A stretch of DNA of 5,109 bases from Bacillota bacterium (lineage in GTDB: Bacteria; Bacillota; Clostridia; Oscillospirales; Ruminococcaceae): the NCBI GenBank assembly GCA_023451415.1, contig JAEXZK010000033.1, positions 1 to 5,109 on the forward strand, given 5' to 3'. A program made the translations under genes and the position numbers. Every line of letters begins with the position of its first letter. Position 1 is the first letter of the stretch. Positions 1-5,109 of this stretch are shown in pieces. The notes beneath the pieces are model-generated. The model saw only the letters and a program-made list of their open reading frames with translations, was not told the origin of the DNA and ran no database searches.

Positions 1-285
1 GATCATGCCGATGGGGTAGCACTGGACCAGCGTCAGGGGCTCCAGGGGCTCGGAGCAGAGAACCAGCACATCCAGGGGGTCCAGGTCGTCGCCGTAGGTG
101 CGGGGGATCAGACCGTAGTTGGCGGGATAGTGGGTGGAGGTGTGGAGGATGCGGTCCAGGATGATGAGGCCGGTTTCTTTGTCCAGCTCATATTTCTTTT
201 TGCTGCCCTTGGGGATTTCCACCACCGCGACAAAGTCCTCGGGGGAGATGCGCTTGGGGGCGATATCGTGCCAAATATTGCTCAT
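1..285 (-). CDS. ppa: Inorganic pyrophosphatase, family I (5' part; C-terminus outside window)
   Basis: Soluble cytosolic enzyme that hydrolyses pyrophosphate to two orthophosphates, pulling biosynthetic reactions forward. The visible 95 residues begin [18 protein letters not shown] and match the N-terminal half of bacterial family I enzymes. By eye alignment with E. coli Ppa, the active-site residues are present: E23, K31 and E33 ([11 protein letters not shown]), R45 (LDR), Y57 (NYG), and the metal-binding aspartates D67, D69 and D72 in [10 protein letters not shown]. The usual signature has a small residue (often G) where L68 sits, a mild variation. The start is ATG at 283-285, preceded by GGAAGGAAAG (291-300) five bases upstream. 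It lies 26 bp after the dehydrogenase stop on the same strand with no visible terminator between, so co-transcription is likely. The frame is open to the window edge; full-length family members are about 170-220 residues, so roughly half is missing. Family assignment is firm. Confidence 0.95.
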   Translation of the reverse strand, partial: MSNIWHDIAPKRISPEDFVAVVEIPKGSKKKYELDKETGLIILDRILHTSTHYPANYGLIPRTYGDDLDPLDVLVLCSEPLEPLTLVQCYPIGMI

Positions 286-311
286 GGGGTCTTTCCTTCC
301 TTTTTACAGCT

Positions 312-1430
312 TTATTGTCTGCCCAGGACCTTCAGGGCCACTGCCCGCTGGCTTTCGGCGTCAAAGTTCCCGGGGGTTCTCTGCATGTTGACGGAGCCGG
401 ACCAGCGGCTGAGGAGTTCCTCCACCTGCGCGGGGGTGTAGTCCGGCCACTGTGCGTCGGTGAGGCTCTGGATCAGCTGGCAGAAGGGCCCTGCAAACAG
501 GTCCAGATGGGTAAAGAGCTTCTGCGCCTTGTCGGGGACGGCCAGGGTGCTGTGGCGGATGTATTCGGGGAGGAAGGCCGCGCAGGCCTGGCCGTGGGGG
601 ACATTGTGGTCCTCCGTAAGAGTATACCCCATCTGATGGCAGAAGGCGGTGCCGGTCTTGTTGATGGTCATGCCGCCGTAGAGGGAAGCGGCATACAGCC
701 GCTCCCGGAGGGAGTAGGAGGGGGCAAAGCCCTCCTCCGGCAGGTCGCGCAGCTCCCGCAGCGCGGGGACCAGCAGCTCTATGGCAAGAATGGCAAAGGA
801 ATCGGAAATGGGGTCGGACGCCTTGCTGAAATAGCCCTCCACCGCGTGGGAAAGGGCATCCAGAGCAGTGCTGATGGTAAACCTGCGGCTCAGGGAAAGG
901 GTGTACTTGGGGTCGCCAAAGGCGGTCTGGGCATAGCTGCCCCGGTCTCCCCAGGAGCGCTTGCGGCCGGTTTCGTCCAGGGTGAGGACCGAGTAGCGGG
1001 TCACCTCGCTGCCGGTGCCCGCGGTGGTGCCCACCAGAATAAAGGGCAGGGGAGGCGCCTTGCGGGGCTGATACAGCTCCATGGGGTCCATGTCATTGGT
1101 GGCAAAGACGGCGATGGCCTTGGTGGCATCCAGGGGAGAGCCGCCCCCTATGCCCACCAGGAAATCGGCGCCAAAGGCGGCGGCCGCACGCCCGCCCTCC
1201 ACGCAGGTGGAAAGGAGGGGGTTCTGCTCCACCTTGTCAAAGACGTCCCAGGCGATGCCCTCCTGCTCCAGGGCGGCGGTGACGTCGGCCAGGGCCCCGC
1301 AGGCCTTGGCGCTGTGCCGCCCGGTGACGATGAGACAGCGCCCACCCAGGGCGCGGAAAAGATGGCTGTTGCGGGTTACGGCGTCCTGCCCGGCAATAAC
1401 CTGCACAGGCATCAAATAATTCAGTTCCAT
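312..1430 (-). CDS. Iron-containing alcohol dehydrogenase (group III Fe-ADH family)
   Basis: NAD(P)-dependent, metal-dependent cytosolic oxidoreductase that interconverts an alcohol and an aldehyde or ketone. The 372 residues show the family order: an N-terminal Rossmann-like domain with the cofactor loop GIGGGSPLDATKAIA (about 93-107), then GTTAGTGSEVTRYSVLT (about 134-150), then an all-helical metal domain. Likely metal ligands, placed by eye against FucO-type enzymes, are D191 and H195 (STALDALSHAVEG), H265 (TAFCHQMGYTL) and H279 (NVPHG). All four are present, so the enzyme looks intact, and its length is typical. The reading frame extends upstream to a TTG at 1508, but the ATG at 1428-1430 is preferred: it has AGGAG six bases upstream, and the upstream codons cover the promoter. 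The gene is read from its own promoter (1488-1516) and probably continues into the pyrophosphatase gene. The substrate cannot be inferred; butanol/1,3-propanediol-type and other short-chain alcohols are the usual range. Confidence 0.95.
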   Translation of the reverse strand: MELNYLMPVQVIAGQDAVTRNSHLFRALGGRCLIVTGRHSAKACGALADVTAALEQEGIAWDVFDKVEQNPLLSTCVEGGRAAAAFGADFLVGIGGGSPLDATKAIAVFATNDMDPMELYQPRKAPPLPFILVGTTAGTGSEVTRYSVLTLDETGRKRSWGDRGSYAQTAFGDPKYTLSLSRRFTISTALDALSHAVEGYFSKASDPISDSFAILAIELLVPALRELRDLPEEGFAPSYSLRERLYAASLYGGMTINKTGTAFCHQMGYTLTEDHNVPHGQACAAFLPEYIRHSTLAVPDKAQKLFTHLDLFAGPFCQLIQSLTDAQWPDYTPAQVEELLSRWSGSVNMQRTPGNFDAESQRAVALKVLGRQ

Positions 1431-1436
1431 AAGTTG

Positions 1437-1441
1437 CTCCT
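1437..1441 (-). promoter_or_regulatory. Ribosome binding site fixing the dehydrogenase start
   Basis: AGGAG on the minus strand, six bases before ATG 1428-1430. It decides between this start and the upstream in-frame TTG at 1508, which lies in the promoter region and would add 26 residues (MPPKPYNCF...) not seen in the family. Confidence 0.85.
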
Positions 1442-1487
1442 GTCCTTTCGGTCCCCCTCCCGGGAAAGGGACATGGGTGATGAAACA

Positions 1488-1516
1488 ATTATAAGGCTTT
1501 GGGGGCAAAAGTGCAA
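1488..1516 (-). promoter_or_regulatory. Sigma-70/SigA-type promoter for the Fe-ADH (and probably ppa)
   Basis: Read on the minus strand, the -35 is TTGCAC (1511-1516) and the -10 is a perfect TATAAT (1488-1493), with a 17-base spacer. Transcription should start near 1481, giving a leader of about 50 nt. That leader contains a possible weak stem (CCTTTC/GAAAGG at 1444-1449 and 1464-1469) just ahead of the ribosome binding site. The strong match suggests expression independent of the upstream yitT-family gene. Confidence 0.85.
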
Positions 1517-1568
1517 GAAAGGCTGTAGGAAATCCTGACGGACACGCCCGGTCCCGGGATGGCCGGTT

Positions 1569-2414
1569 CTACACGGCTTTTGGCTTATAGAGGATTTCGT
1601 TGACCGCATAGATTGTCACAAAGGCGTCCGGGTCAGCCTTGGCAAGATGGTTCATGAGCCGCAGGTACTCGCTTTTATCAACAACAGTGATGATCTCGGT
1701 GTGGGGCTGCTCTCCGTAAGCGCCGATGGCCTGATAGAGGGTGGCCCCGCTGTGCAGCTCGTGAAGGATAAACCGCCGTATTTCCTCTTCCTTTTCGGAA
1801 ATGATGCAGACTCGTTTTTTCATGGTGGAGCCAAAGATAAAATGATCCAGGACCACGCCGCTCAAATATGTGCCGATGACGCTGAGCAGGACGGTTTTGA
1901 GGTCGTAAACAAAGATGGCGGAGACGGAAATGCACATCCCCGCCATGGACATGGCGTGGCCAAGCTCCACACGGAAATATTTGTTTATCAGCTTGGCGAC
2001 GATGTCAAGCCCCCCGGAGGAGGCGTTGCGGATGAAAAGGGCCGCGCAGCCAATGTTGACAAAGAAGCAGTAGCAAAGCATATCGATGAGGGGGTCGCTG
2101 GTAAGGGAGCCCCGGCTGGGAAAGACCCGCTCAAGGACGCCCATAACAGCGGGAAGCAGCAGGGAGGTGTAGACGGTTTTAACCCCGAATTCCCTGCCGA
2201 TGAGCAAAAAGCCCGCAACCAGAAGGAGGATGTTGAGGACCATGGTGATGCCGGCCACCGATAAGGGAAGAAAATTTTCCAGGATGATGGCCAGGCCGGA
2301 AATGCTGCTGATGGATAAATGGCTGGGGATCAGAAAGAAAAAGACGGCTGCGGCAATGACGGCGGTGCTTAAGGTGATGGAAGTCCATTCTTTAACGGCG
2401 CTCCAAAGCTTCAT
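1569..2414 (-). CDS. YitT family membrane protein (DUF161 membrane part plus C-terminal DUF2179)
   Basis: Integral membrane protein of the YitT/YqfU/YpjC family, common in Firmicutes; its molecular role is not established. The 281 residues show about five hydrophobic spans (about 12-30, 37-50, 54-73, 80-93, 108-128), then the family-type motif NASSGGLDIVAKLINKYF (130-147), further spans (about 153-170 and 173-195), and a soluble C-terminal domain of about 80 residues. That domain has the DUF2179 look: KKRVCIISEKEEEIRRFI, then HSGATLYQAIGAYG, HTEIITVVDKSEY and DPDAFVTIYAVNEILY. Length is normal for the family and no lesion is visible. Start ATG 2412-2414 has AAAGGAG (2422-2428) seven bases upstream. 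It is divergent from pstS and shares a control region with it, but nothing known of the family ties it to phosphate. No convincing terminator follows it, although the next gene has its own promoter. Confidence 0.93.
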   Translation of the reverse strand: MKLWSAVKEWTSITLSTAVIAAAVFFFLIPSHLSISSISGLAIILENFLPLSVAGITMVLNILLLVAGFLLIGREFGVKTVYTSLLLPAVMGVLERVFPSRGSLTSDPLIDMLCYCFFVNIGCAALFIRNASSGGLDIVAKLINKYFRVELGHAMSMAGMCISVSAIFVYDLKTVLLSVIGTYLSGVVLDHFIFGSTMKKRVCIISEKEEEIRRFILHELHSGATLYQAIGAYGEQPHTEIITVVDKSEYLRLMNHLAKADPDAFVTIYAVNEILYKPKAV

Positions 2415-2449
2415 AACCCTGCTCCTTTAAACATATATTTTCCTGAAAC

Positions 2450-2478
2450 ATTTTACCCGCAAGGCCGGGTAAATGCAA
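2450..2478 (-). promoter_or_regulatory. Promoter of the yitT-family gene
   Basis: On the minus strand, TTGCAT (-35, 2473-2478) and TAAAAT (-10, 2450-2455) are separated by 17 bases. The start would be near 2443, giving a leader of about 30 nt. A perfect palindrome occupies the spacer and touches both hexamers, which suggests repression at this promoter. Confidence 0.7.
2452..2473. promoter_or_regulatory. Palindromic operator candidate in the yitT promoter
   Basis: Perfect inverted repeat TTTACCCG - 6 bases - CGGGTAAA. The arms lie between and partly over the -10 and -35 of the minus-strand promoter, the classic place for a repressor to block RNA polymerase. It is not followed by a T tract on either strand, so a terminator is unlikely. 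The ATTTTACCC arm recurs as a direct copy at 2489-2497 near the Pho-box-like half-sites. The regulator is unknown. Confidence 0.5.
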
Positions 2479-2490
2479 GATATCCCTGAT

Positions 2491-2530
2491 TTTACCCATT
2501 CTTTACAAAAGAAAATGGGCGGAATTTACA
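2491..2530 (+). promoter_or_regulatory. Putative Pho box (PhoP/PhoB half-sites) upstream of pstS
   Basis: Half-sites resembling the Firmicute PhoP consensus TT(A/T/C)ACA occur as TTTACC (2491-2496) and TTTACA (2502-2507), exactly 11 bases apart with a 5-base gap. A third, TTTACA (2525-2530), lies 23 bases further, about two helical periods. The position at about 2513, where a fourth would fall, does not match. The third copy ends nine bases before the pstS -10. The known regulation of pst operons by PhoP/PhoB supports the reading; the binding itself is inferred. Confidence 0.55.
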
Positions 2531-2539
2531 CAGGATGTT

Positions 2540-2545
2540 TATACT
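2540..2545 (+). promoter_or_regulatory. pstS promoter -10 element (activator-dependent type)
   Basis: TATACT matches the -10 consensus at five of six bases. The hexamer 17 bases upstream (2517-2522, GGGCGG) is not a usable -35, whereas TTTACA ends nine bases upstream. A -10 without a -35 but with activator half-sites is typical of phosphate-starvation promoters. Transcription would start near 2552, giving a leader of about 47 nt that is very A-rich (2555-2574). Confidence 0.6.
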
Positions 2546-2583
2546 AAAACTCGCAAAAGCAAAAAAACAAAAAACATCGTGTG

Positions 2584-2591
2584 AAAGGAAG
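2584..2591 (+). promoter_or_regulatory. Ribosome binding site of pstS
   Basis: AAAGGAAG seven bases before ATG 2599. It sets the start at MKKIFAILMAG, giving a canonical lipoprotein signal. The alternative GTG at 2581 lies within the purine run itself and would put MKGSTI ahead of the signal. Confidence 0.8.
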
Positions 2592-2598
2592 CACAATC

Positions 2599-3540
2599 AT
2601 GAAAAAGATATTTGCCATTCTGATGGCGGGCCTGATGGCTGCCGCCGCCGTGGGCTGTGGAGCCTCCGAACCCTCCTCTGCATCCTCGGCTCCCGCATCC
2701 TCCTCCGGCTCCGTCTCCTCTTCGGCTCCCGCCTCTTCCCAGCCCGCCTCCAGCTTTGACAACACCAGCGATATCACCGTCATCTCCCGTGAGCCCGGCT
2801 CCGGCACCCGCGGCGCCTTCATCGAGCTGTTCGGCATCGAGGTCAAGGGCGCCGACGGCACCAAGACCGATACCACCACCGAGGAAGCCGTCATCGCCAA
2901 CAAGACCGACGTAGTCCTCCAGAGCGTTGCCGGCAACGATTACTCCATCGGCTACATCTCCCTGGGCTCCCTCAATGACACCGTCAAAGCACTGAGGATC
3001 GACGGCGTCGCCCCCTCCGCCGCAGGCGTGCTGGACGGCAGCTACAAGGTGGCCCGCCCCTTTATGATCGCCACCAAGGGCGAGCCCACCGGCCTGGCCA
3101 AGGACTTCATCGACTTTATCATGAGCAAGGAAGGCCAGGAGATCGTCGCCAAAGGCTATGTCCCCGTGGCCGCCGATGCCGCCGCTTATGCGGGCACCAA
3201 GCCCTCCGGCAAGATCGTGGTGGGCGGCTCCTCCTCCGTCACCCCCGTCATGGAGAAACTGGCTGAGGCCTACAAGGCCGTCAACACCGGCGCCGAGATC
3301 GAGATCCAGATGACCGACTCCACCGCCGGCATGACCGGAGCCGTGGACGGCGTCCTGGACATCGGCATGGCTTCCCGTGAACTCAAGGACAGCGAAAAAG
3401 AGCAGCTGACTGGTCTGGCCATCGCTCAGGACGGCATCGCCGTGGTGGTCAGCAACAATAACCCCAACGAGGAAATGACCAGCGAGCAGGTCAAGGCCGT
3501 CTTCACCGGCGAAGCCACCACTTGGGACGCCATCGGCTGA
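2599..3540 (+). CDS. pstS: Phosphate-binding lipoprotein PstS with permuted domain order
   Basis: Extracytoplasmic solute-binding protein that captures orthophosphate and delivers it to PstC/PstA. The 313 residues start with a lipoprotein signal (KK, hydrophobic core, AAAVGC; lipidated Cys20) and a Ser/Ala/Pro-rich tether (21-53). The phosphate loop SREPGSGTR (63-71) follows, then AVIANKTDVVLQSVAGND, IGYISLGSLNDTVKAL, RPFMIATKGEPTGLAKDF and EGQEIVAKGYVPV (to about 190), all normally in the C-terminal half of PstS. After a short joint (191-203) comes what is normally the N-terminal half: GKIVVGGSSSVTPVMEKL (204-221), TDSTAGM (239-245), DIGMASRELKDSE (254-266), DGIAVVVSNNNP and VKAVFTGEATTWDAIG, then TGA. 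Both phosphate-contacting halves are therefore present once, in swapped order. Start ATG 2599 has AAAGGAAG (2584-2591) seven bases upstream; an in-frame GTG at 2581 has no such site. First gene of pstS-C-A. Family and role are firm; the permutation was judged by eye from motif order. Confidence 0.95.
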   Translation: MKKIFAILMAGLMAAAAVGCGASEPSSASSAPASSSGSVSSSAPASSQPASSFDNTSDITVISREPGSGTRGAFIELFGIEVKGADGTKTDTTTEEAVIANKTDVVLQSVAGNDYSIGYISLGSLNDTVKALRIDGVAPSAAGVLDGSYKVARPFMIATKGEPTGLAKDFIDFIMSKEGQEIVAKGYVPVAADAAAYAGTKPSGKIVVGGSSSVTPVMEKLAEAYKAVNTGAEIEIQMTDSTAGMTGAVDGVLDIGMASRELKDSEKEQLTGLAIAQDGIAVVVSNNNPNEEMTSEQVKAVFTGEATTWDAIG

Positions 3541-3597
3541 GCAAGCCTCCTGCTTCCAACAACGCTTTTCTTCTTCTCTCCTCTTAATGACTATACG

Positions 3598-3639
3598 ACG
3601 GCTTTGCCTCCGCCGCTTGTGCGGCGGGGGTAAAGCCGT
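3598..3639 (+). repeat. Long intercistronic hairpin between pstS and pstC
   Basis: The arms at 3598-3616 and 3621-3639 pair over 19 positions around a TTGT loop. The blocks are ACGGCTTT/AAAGCCGT (8 bp), GCCT/GGGT (including two G-T wobbles) and CCGCCGC/GCGGCGG (7 bp). No T run follows on either strand, so it does not look like an intrinsic terminator. It starts 57 bases after the pstS stop. It could protect the pstS transcript from 3' decay and so raise PstS over the permeases, or be a copy of a dispersed REP/MITE-like element. The structure is seen directly; the role is inferred. Confidence 0.85.
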
Positions 3640-3669
3640 AATTCGGGAGGTGCGCATCTCTTTGAATTA
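3639..3669 (+). repeat. Second hairpin enclosing an SD-like GGGAGG before pstC
   Basis: The outer arms TAATTC (3639-3644) and GAATTA (3664-3669) enclose an inner stem GAGGT (3647-3651) / ATCTC (3656-3660) with a GCGC loop; GG and TTT form the internal mismatch. It abuts the preceding long hairpin. GGGAGG (3645-3650) is the best Shine-Dalgarno-like sequence upstream of pstC and would be partly hidden in this stem. Whether it folds in vivo is unknown. Confidence 0.55.
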
Positions 3670-3685
3670 TCACGGACAAAGGATC

Positions 3686-4531
3686 ATGGAACGGGTCTTT
3701 GAAATCCTGTTTTTTATCTGTGCTCTGGCTTCGGTGGCGGCGGTGCTGCTGATCTGCGTTTTCCTCTTTGCGGGGGGCATCCCCGCCATGGGCGAGGTGG
3801 GCTTTTTTGACTTCATCCTGGGCCGCAAATGGGCCCCCCTGGACGTTCCCCCCTCCTTCGGCATCCTGCCCATGATCCTGGGCAGCATCTACATCACCCT
3901 GGGCGCCGTTATCGTGGGCGTGCCCATCGGCATCCTCACCGCCGTCTTTATGGCCAGGTGCTGCCCCAGGCCCCTTTACCGGGTGCTGAGGCCTGCCGTG
4001 GAACTGCTGGCGGGCATCCCCTCGGTGGTCTACGGCTTCTTTGGCCTGGTGGTGCTGGTGCCCCTGGTGCGGGACAAGTTCGGCGAAGACGGCATGAACA
4101 TCCTCACCGCCTCCCTCCTGCTGGGGATGATGATCCTGCCCACCATCATCACCATCAGCGAATCTGCCCTGCGGGCAGTCCCCGAGCATTACTACGAGGG
4201 GGCCCTGGCCCTGGGCGCCACCCATGAACGGTCGGTTTTTGCGGTGGTCCTGCCCGCGGCGGCCTCGGGCATTATGGCGGCGGTGGTGCTGGGCATCGGC
4301 CGGGCCATCGGCGAGACCATGGCCGTCATCATGGTGGCAGGCAACCAGCCCAGGATGCCCAAGGGCATCCTCAAGGGCATCCGGACCCTGACTTCCAACA
4401 TCGTCACCGAGATGTCTTACGCCGCGGATCTCCACCGGGAGGTCCTTATTGCCACCGGCGTTATCCTTTTTGTTTTTATCCTCCTCATCAACCTGGGCTT
4501 TGCCGCCCTCAAAAGGAGGATGAACAAATGA
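3686..4531 (+). CDS. pstC: Phosphate ABC transporter permease PstC
   Basis: One of the two membrane subunits forming the phosphate channel. The chain from ATG 3686 has 281 residues: a first span at about 7-29 (FEILFFICALASVAAVLLIC), the family segment FGILPMILGSIYITLG (59-73), GVPIGILTAVFMARCCP (78-94), LLAGIPSVVYGFFGLVVLVP (108-126), a span at about 139-157, and the EAA-type loop that contacts the ATPase PstB, EGALALGATHERSVFAVVLP (171-190). GIGRAIGETMAVIMVAGNQ (203-221) and a last span (about 253-273) follow. The start is uncertain. ATG 3686 has AAAGGA (3678-3683) only two bases away. An in-frame TTG at 3662 (MNYHGQRI...) would use GGGAGG 11 bases upstream, but that region can fold into a hairpin. 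An ATG at 3587 would encode the long hairpin and lacks a ribosome binding site. The end overlaps pstA by four bases (ATGA), implying translational coupling. Confidence 0.95.
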   Translation: MERVFEILFFICALASVAAVLLICVFLFAGGIPAMGEVGFFDFILGRKWAPLDVPPSFGILPMILGSIYITLGAVIVGVPIGILTAVFMARCCPRPLYRVLRPAVELLAGIPSVVYGFFGLVVLVPLVRDKFGEDGMNILTASLLLGMMILPTIITISESALRAVPEHYYEGALALGATHERSVFAVVLPAAASGIMAAVVLGIGRAIGETMAVIMVAGNQPRMPKGILKGIRTLTSNIVTEMSYAADLHREVLIATGVILFVFILLINLGFAALKRRMNK

Positions 4532-5109
4532 GGCGTTCCTTCCGTGGAAAGGTGAGAGGCTACCTGCGAAGCCCCGGCTCCTTCCTGCTGCTGTTGCTGG
4601 TGTGGCTGGCGGCGGCGGTCACCCTTTTTGCCCTGCTTTACCTCATCGCATACATCCTCATCAAGGGGGTGCCCTATCTGACCCCCTCCCTCTTTGCCTG
4701 GGAATACAACAGCGAAAATGTTTCCATGATGCCCGCCATCATCACCACTGTGGAGATGACCCTGCTCTCACTCCTTATCGCCGCGCCCCTGGGGGTGCTC
4801 ACCGCCGTCTATCTGGTGGAGTATGCCAAACGGGGCAGCAGGATTGTCGAGGCTATCCGCCTCACTGCCGAGACCCTCTCCGGCATCCCCTCCATCGTCT
4901 ACGGCCTCTTCGGCATGTTGTTCTTCGTAACCGCGCTTCACTGGGGGCTTTCGCTGCTCTCCGGCGCTTGCACGCTGGCCATCATGATCTTGCCGCTCAT
5001 CATGCGCACCACCGAGGAGGCGCTCGCGGCCGTGCCGCCATCCTACCGCGAGGGCGGCTTTGGCCTGGGCGCGGGGCGCTTGCGCACGGTGTTTCAATTG
5101 GTGTTGCCC
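4528..5109 (+). CDS. pstA: Phosphate ABC transporter permease PstA (5' part; C-terminus outside window)
   Basis: The second channel subunit, partner of PstC. The visible 194 residues start MRRSFRGKVRGYLRSPGS, with a first span at about 18-45. Then come a short extracytoplasmic part (PYLTPSLFAWEYNSEN), a span region at about 70-95 (MMPAIITTVEMTLLSLLIAAPLGV), VYLVEYAKRGSR, the family segment AETLSGIPSIVYGLFGMLFF (114-133), another span (about 142-158), RTTEEALAAVP (160-170), and the EAA loop up to LP (175-194), exactly where the window stops. The family is usually about 270-300 residues, so roughly a third is missing. The start ATG 4528 overlaps the pstC stop in ATGA, and AAGGAGG (4513-4519) lies eight bases upstream inside pstC. 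From about codon 131 onward codon choice changes (more TTG, CCG, GCG and CGC), although the protein stays in frame and family-like. Confidence 0.95.
   Translation, partial: MRRSFRGKVRGYLRSPGSFLLLLLVWLAAAVTLFALLYLIAYILIKGVPYLTPSLFAWEYNSENVSMMPAIITTVEMTLLSLLIAAPLGVLTAVYLVEYAKRGSRIVEAIRLTAETLSGIPSIVYGLFGMLFFVTALHWGLSLLSGACTLAIMILPLIMRTTEEALAAVPPSYREGGFGLGAGRLRTVFQLVLP

Noticed and set aside
315..1538. Long plus-strand open frame (407 codons) opposite the dehydrogenase gene
   Set aside because: It mirrors a clear Fe-ADH gene, is Gly/Ala-rich without recognisable motifs, and has no ribosome binding site; it is a shadow frame of GC-rich coding DNA.
1541..1568. GC-rich self-complementary patch (CCCGG/CCGGG) after the yitT-family stop as a terminator
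   Set aside because: The five-base arms leave only a two-base loop and no T run follows in the direction of transcription.
2495..2519. Imperfect inverted repeat CCCATT...AATGGG in the divergent region as an operator or terminator
   Set aside because: Six-base arms with bulges inside an AT-rich region and no T run; it overlaps the better-supported TTTACM half-sites and may be chance.
3542..3585. AAGC-CTCCT-GCTT followed by a T/C-rich tract after pstS as an intrinsic terminator
   Set aside because: The stem is only four base pairs and the pyrimidine tract starts several bases later and is interrupted by many Cs; pstC follows as part of the same operon.
2539..3657. Long minus-strand open frame (372 codons) opposite pstS
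   Set aside because: The Gly/Asp/His-rich composition is typical of the antisense of GCC/GGC-rich codons. It runs through the pst promoter and intergenic hairpin and shows no family motif.
3584..4435. Minus-strand open frame (283 codons) opposite pstC
   Set aside because: Very rich in His, Asp, Gly and Gln with no hydrophobic core or motif; the antisense of a membrane protein gene.

Overview
The window reads as chromosomal DNA from a GC-rich member of the Firmicutes/Clostridia, most likely an Oscillospiraceae-type gut anaerobe. This is inferred from strong AGGAG-type ribosome binding sites, a Gram-positive lipoprotein signal, a YitT-family protein, clostridial-looking Pst permeases, and heavy use of CTG/CTC, GCC and CCC codons. 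The genus cannot be fixed from this sequence. No RNA gene, CRISPR array, insertion sequence or phage gene is visible.

Layout. The left half (about 1-2414) is read on the minus strand: a YitT-family membrane protein (1569-2414), an iron-containing alcohol dehydrogenase (312-1430) with a near-perfect sigma-70 promoter of its own (1488-1516), and, 26 bp after it, the start of a family I inorganic pyrophosphatase (1-285, cut by the window edge). The right half is read on the plus strand: a phosphate-specific transport operon with the binding lipoprotein PstS (2599-3540), permease PstC (3686-4531) and permease PstA (4528 to the window end, cut). pstB and phoU would be expected beyond the edge. The two halves diverge from an AT-rich 184-bp control region (2415-2598). 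It carries a yitT promoter with an 8-bp palindrome across its -35/-10 spacer, and Pho-box-like TTTACM half-sites upstream of a -10-only pstS promoter.

How the genes fit together. PstS captures orthophosphate outside the membrane and PstC/PstA form the channel. The pyrophosphatase makes orthophosphate from pyrophosphate, but it is a housekeeping gene and its nearness to pst may be chance. The dehydrogenase and the YitT protein have no evident link to phosphate.

The most unusual point is the architecture of PstS. The half that is normally C-terminal (the SREPGSGTR phosphate loop through EGQEIV...GYVPV) comes first, after the lipobox and a Ser-rich linker. The half that is normally N-terminal (GKIVVGGSSSVTPVMEKL through FTGEATTWDAIG) comes last, so the protein looks circularly permuted. 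Other points of interest are two consecutive hairpins (3598-3639 and 3639-3669) filling the pstS-pstC gap, the ambiguous pstC start they create, and a change in codon use inside pstA from about position 4918.
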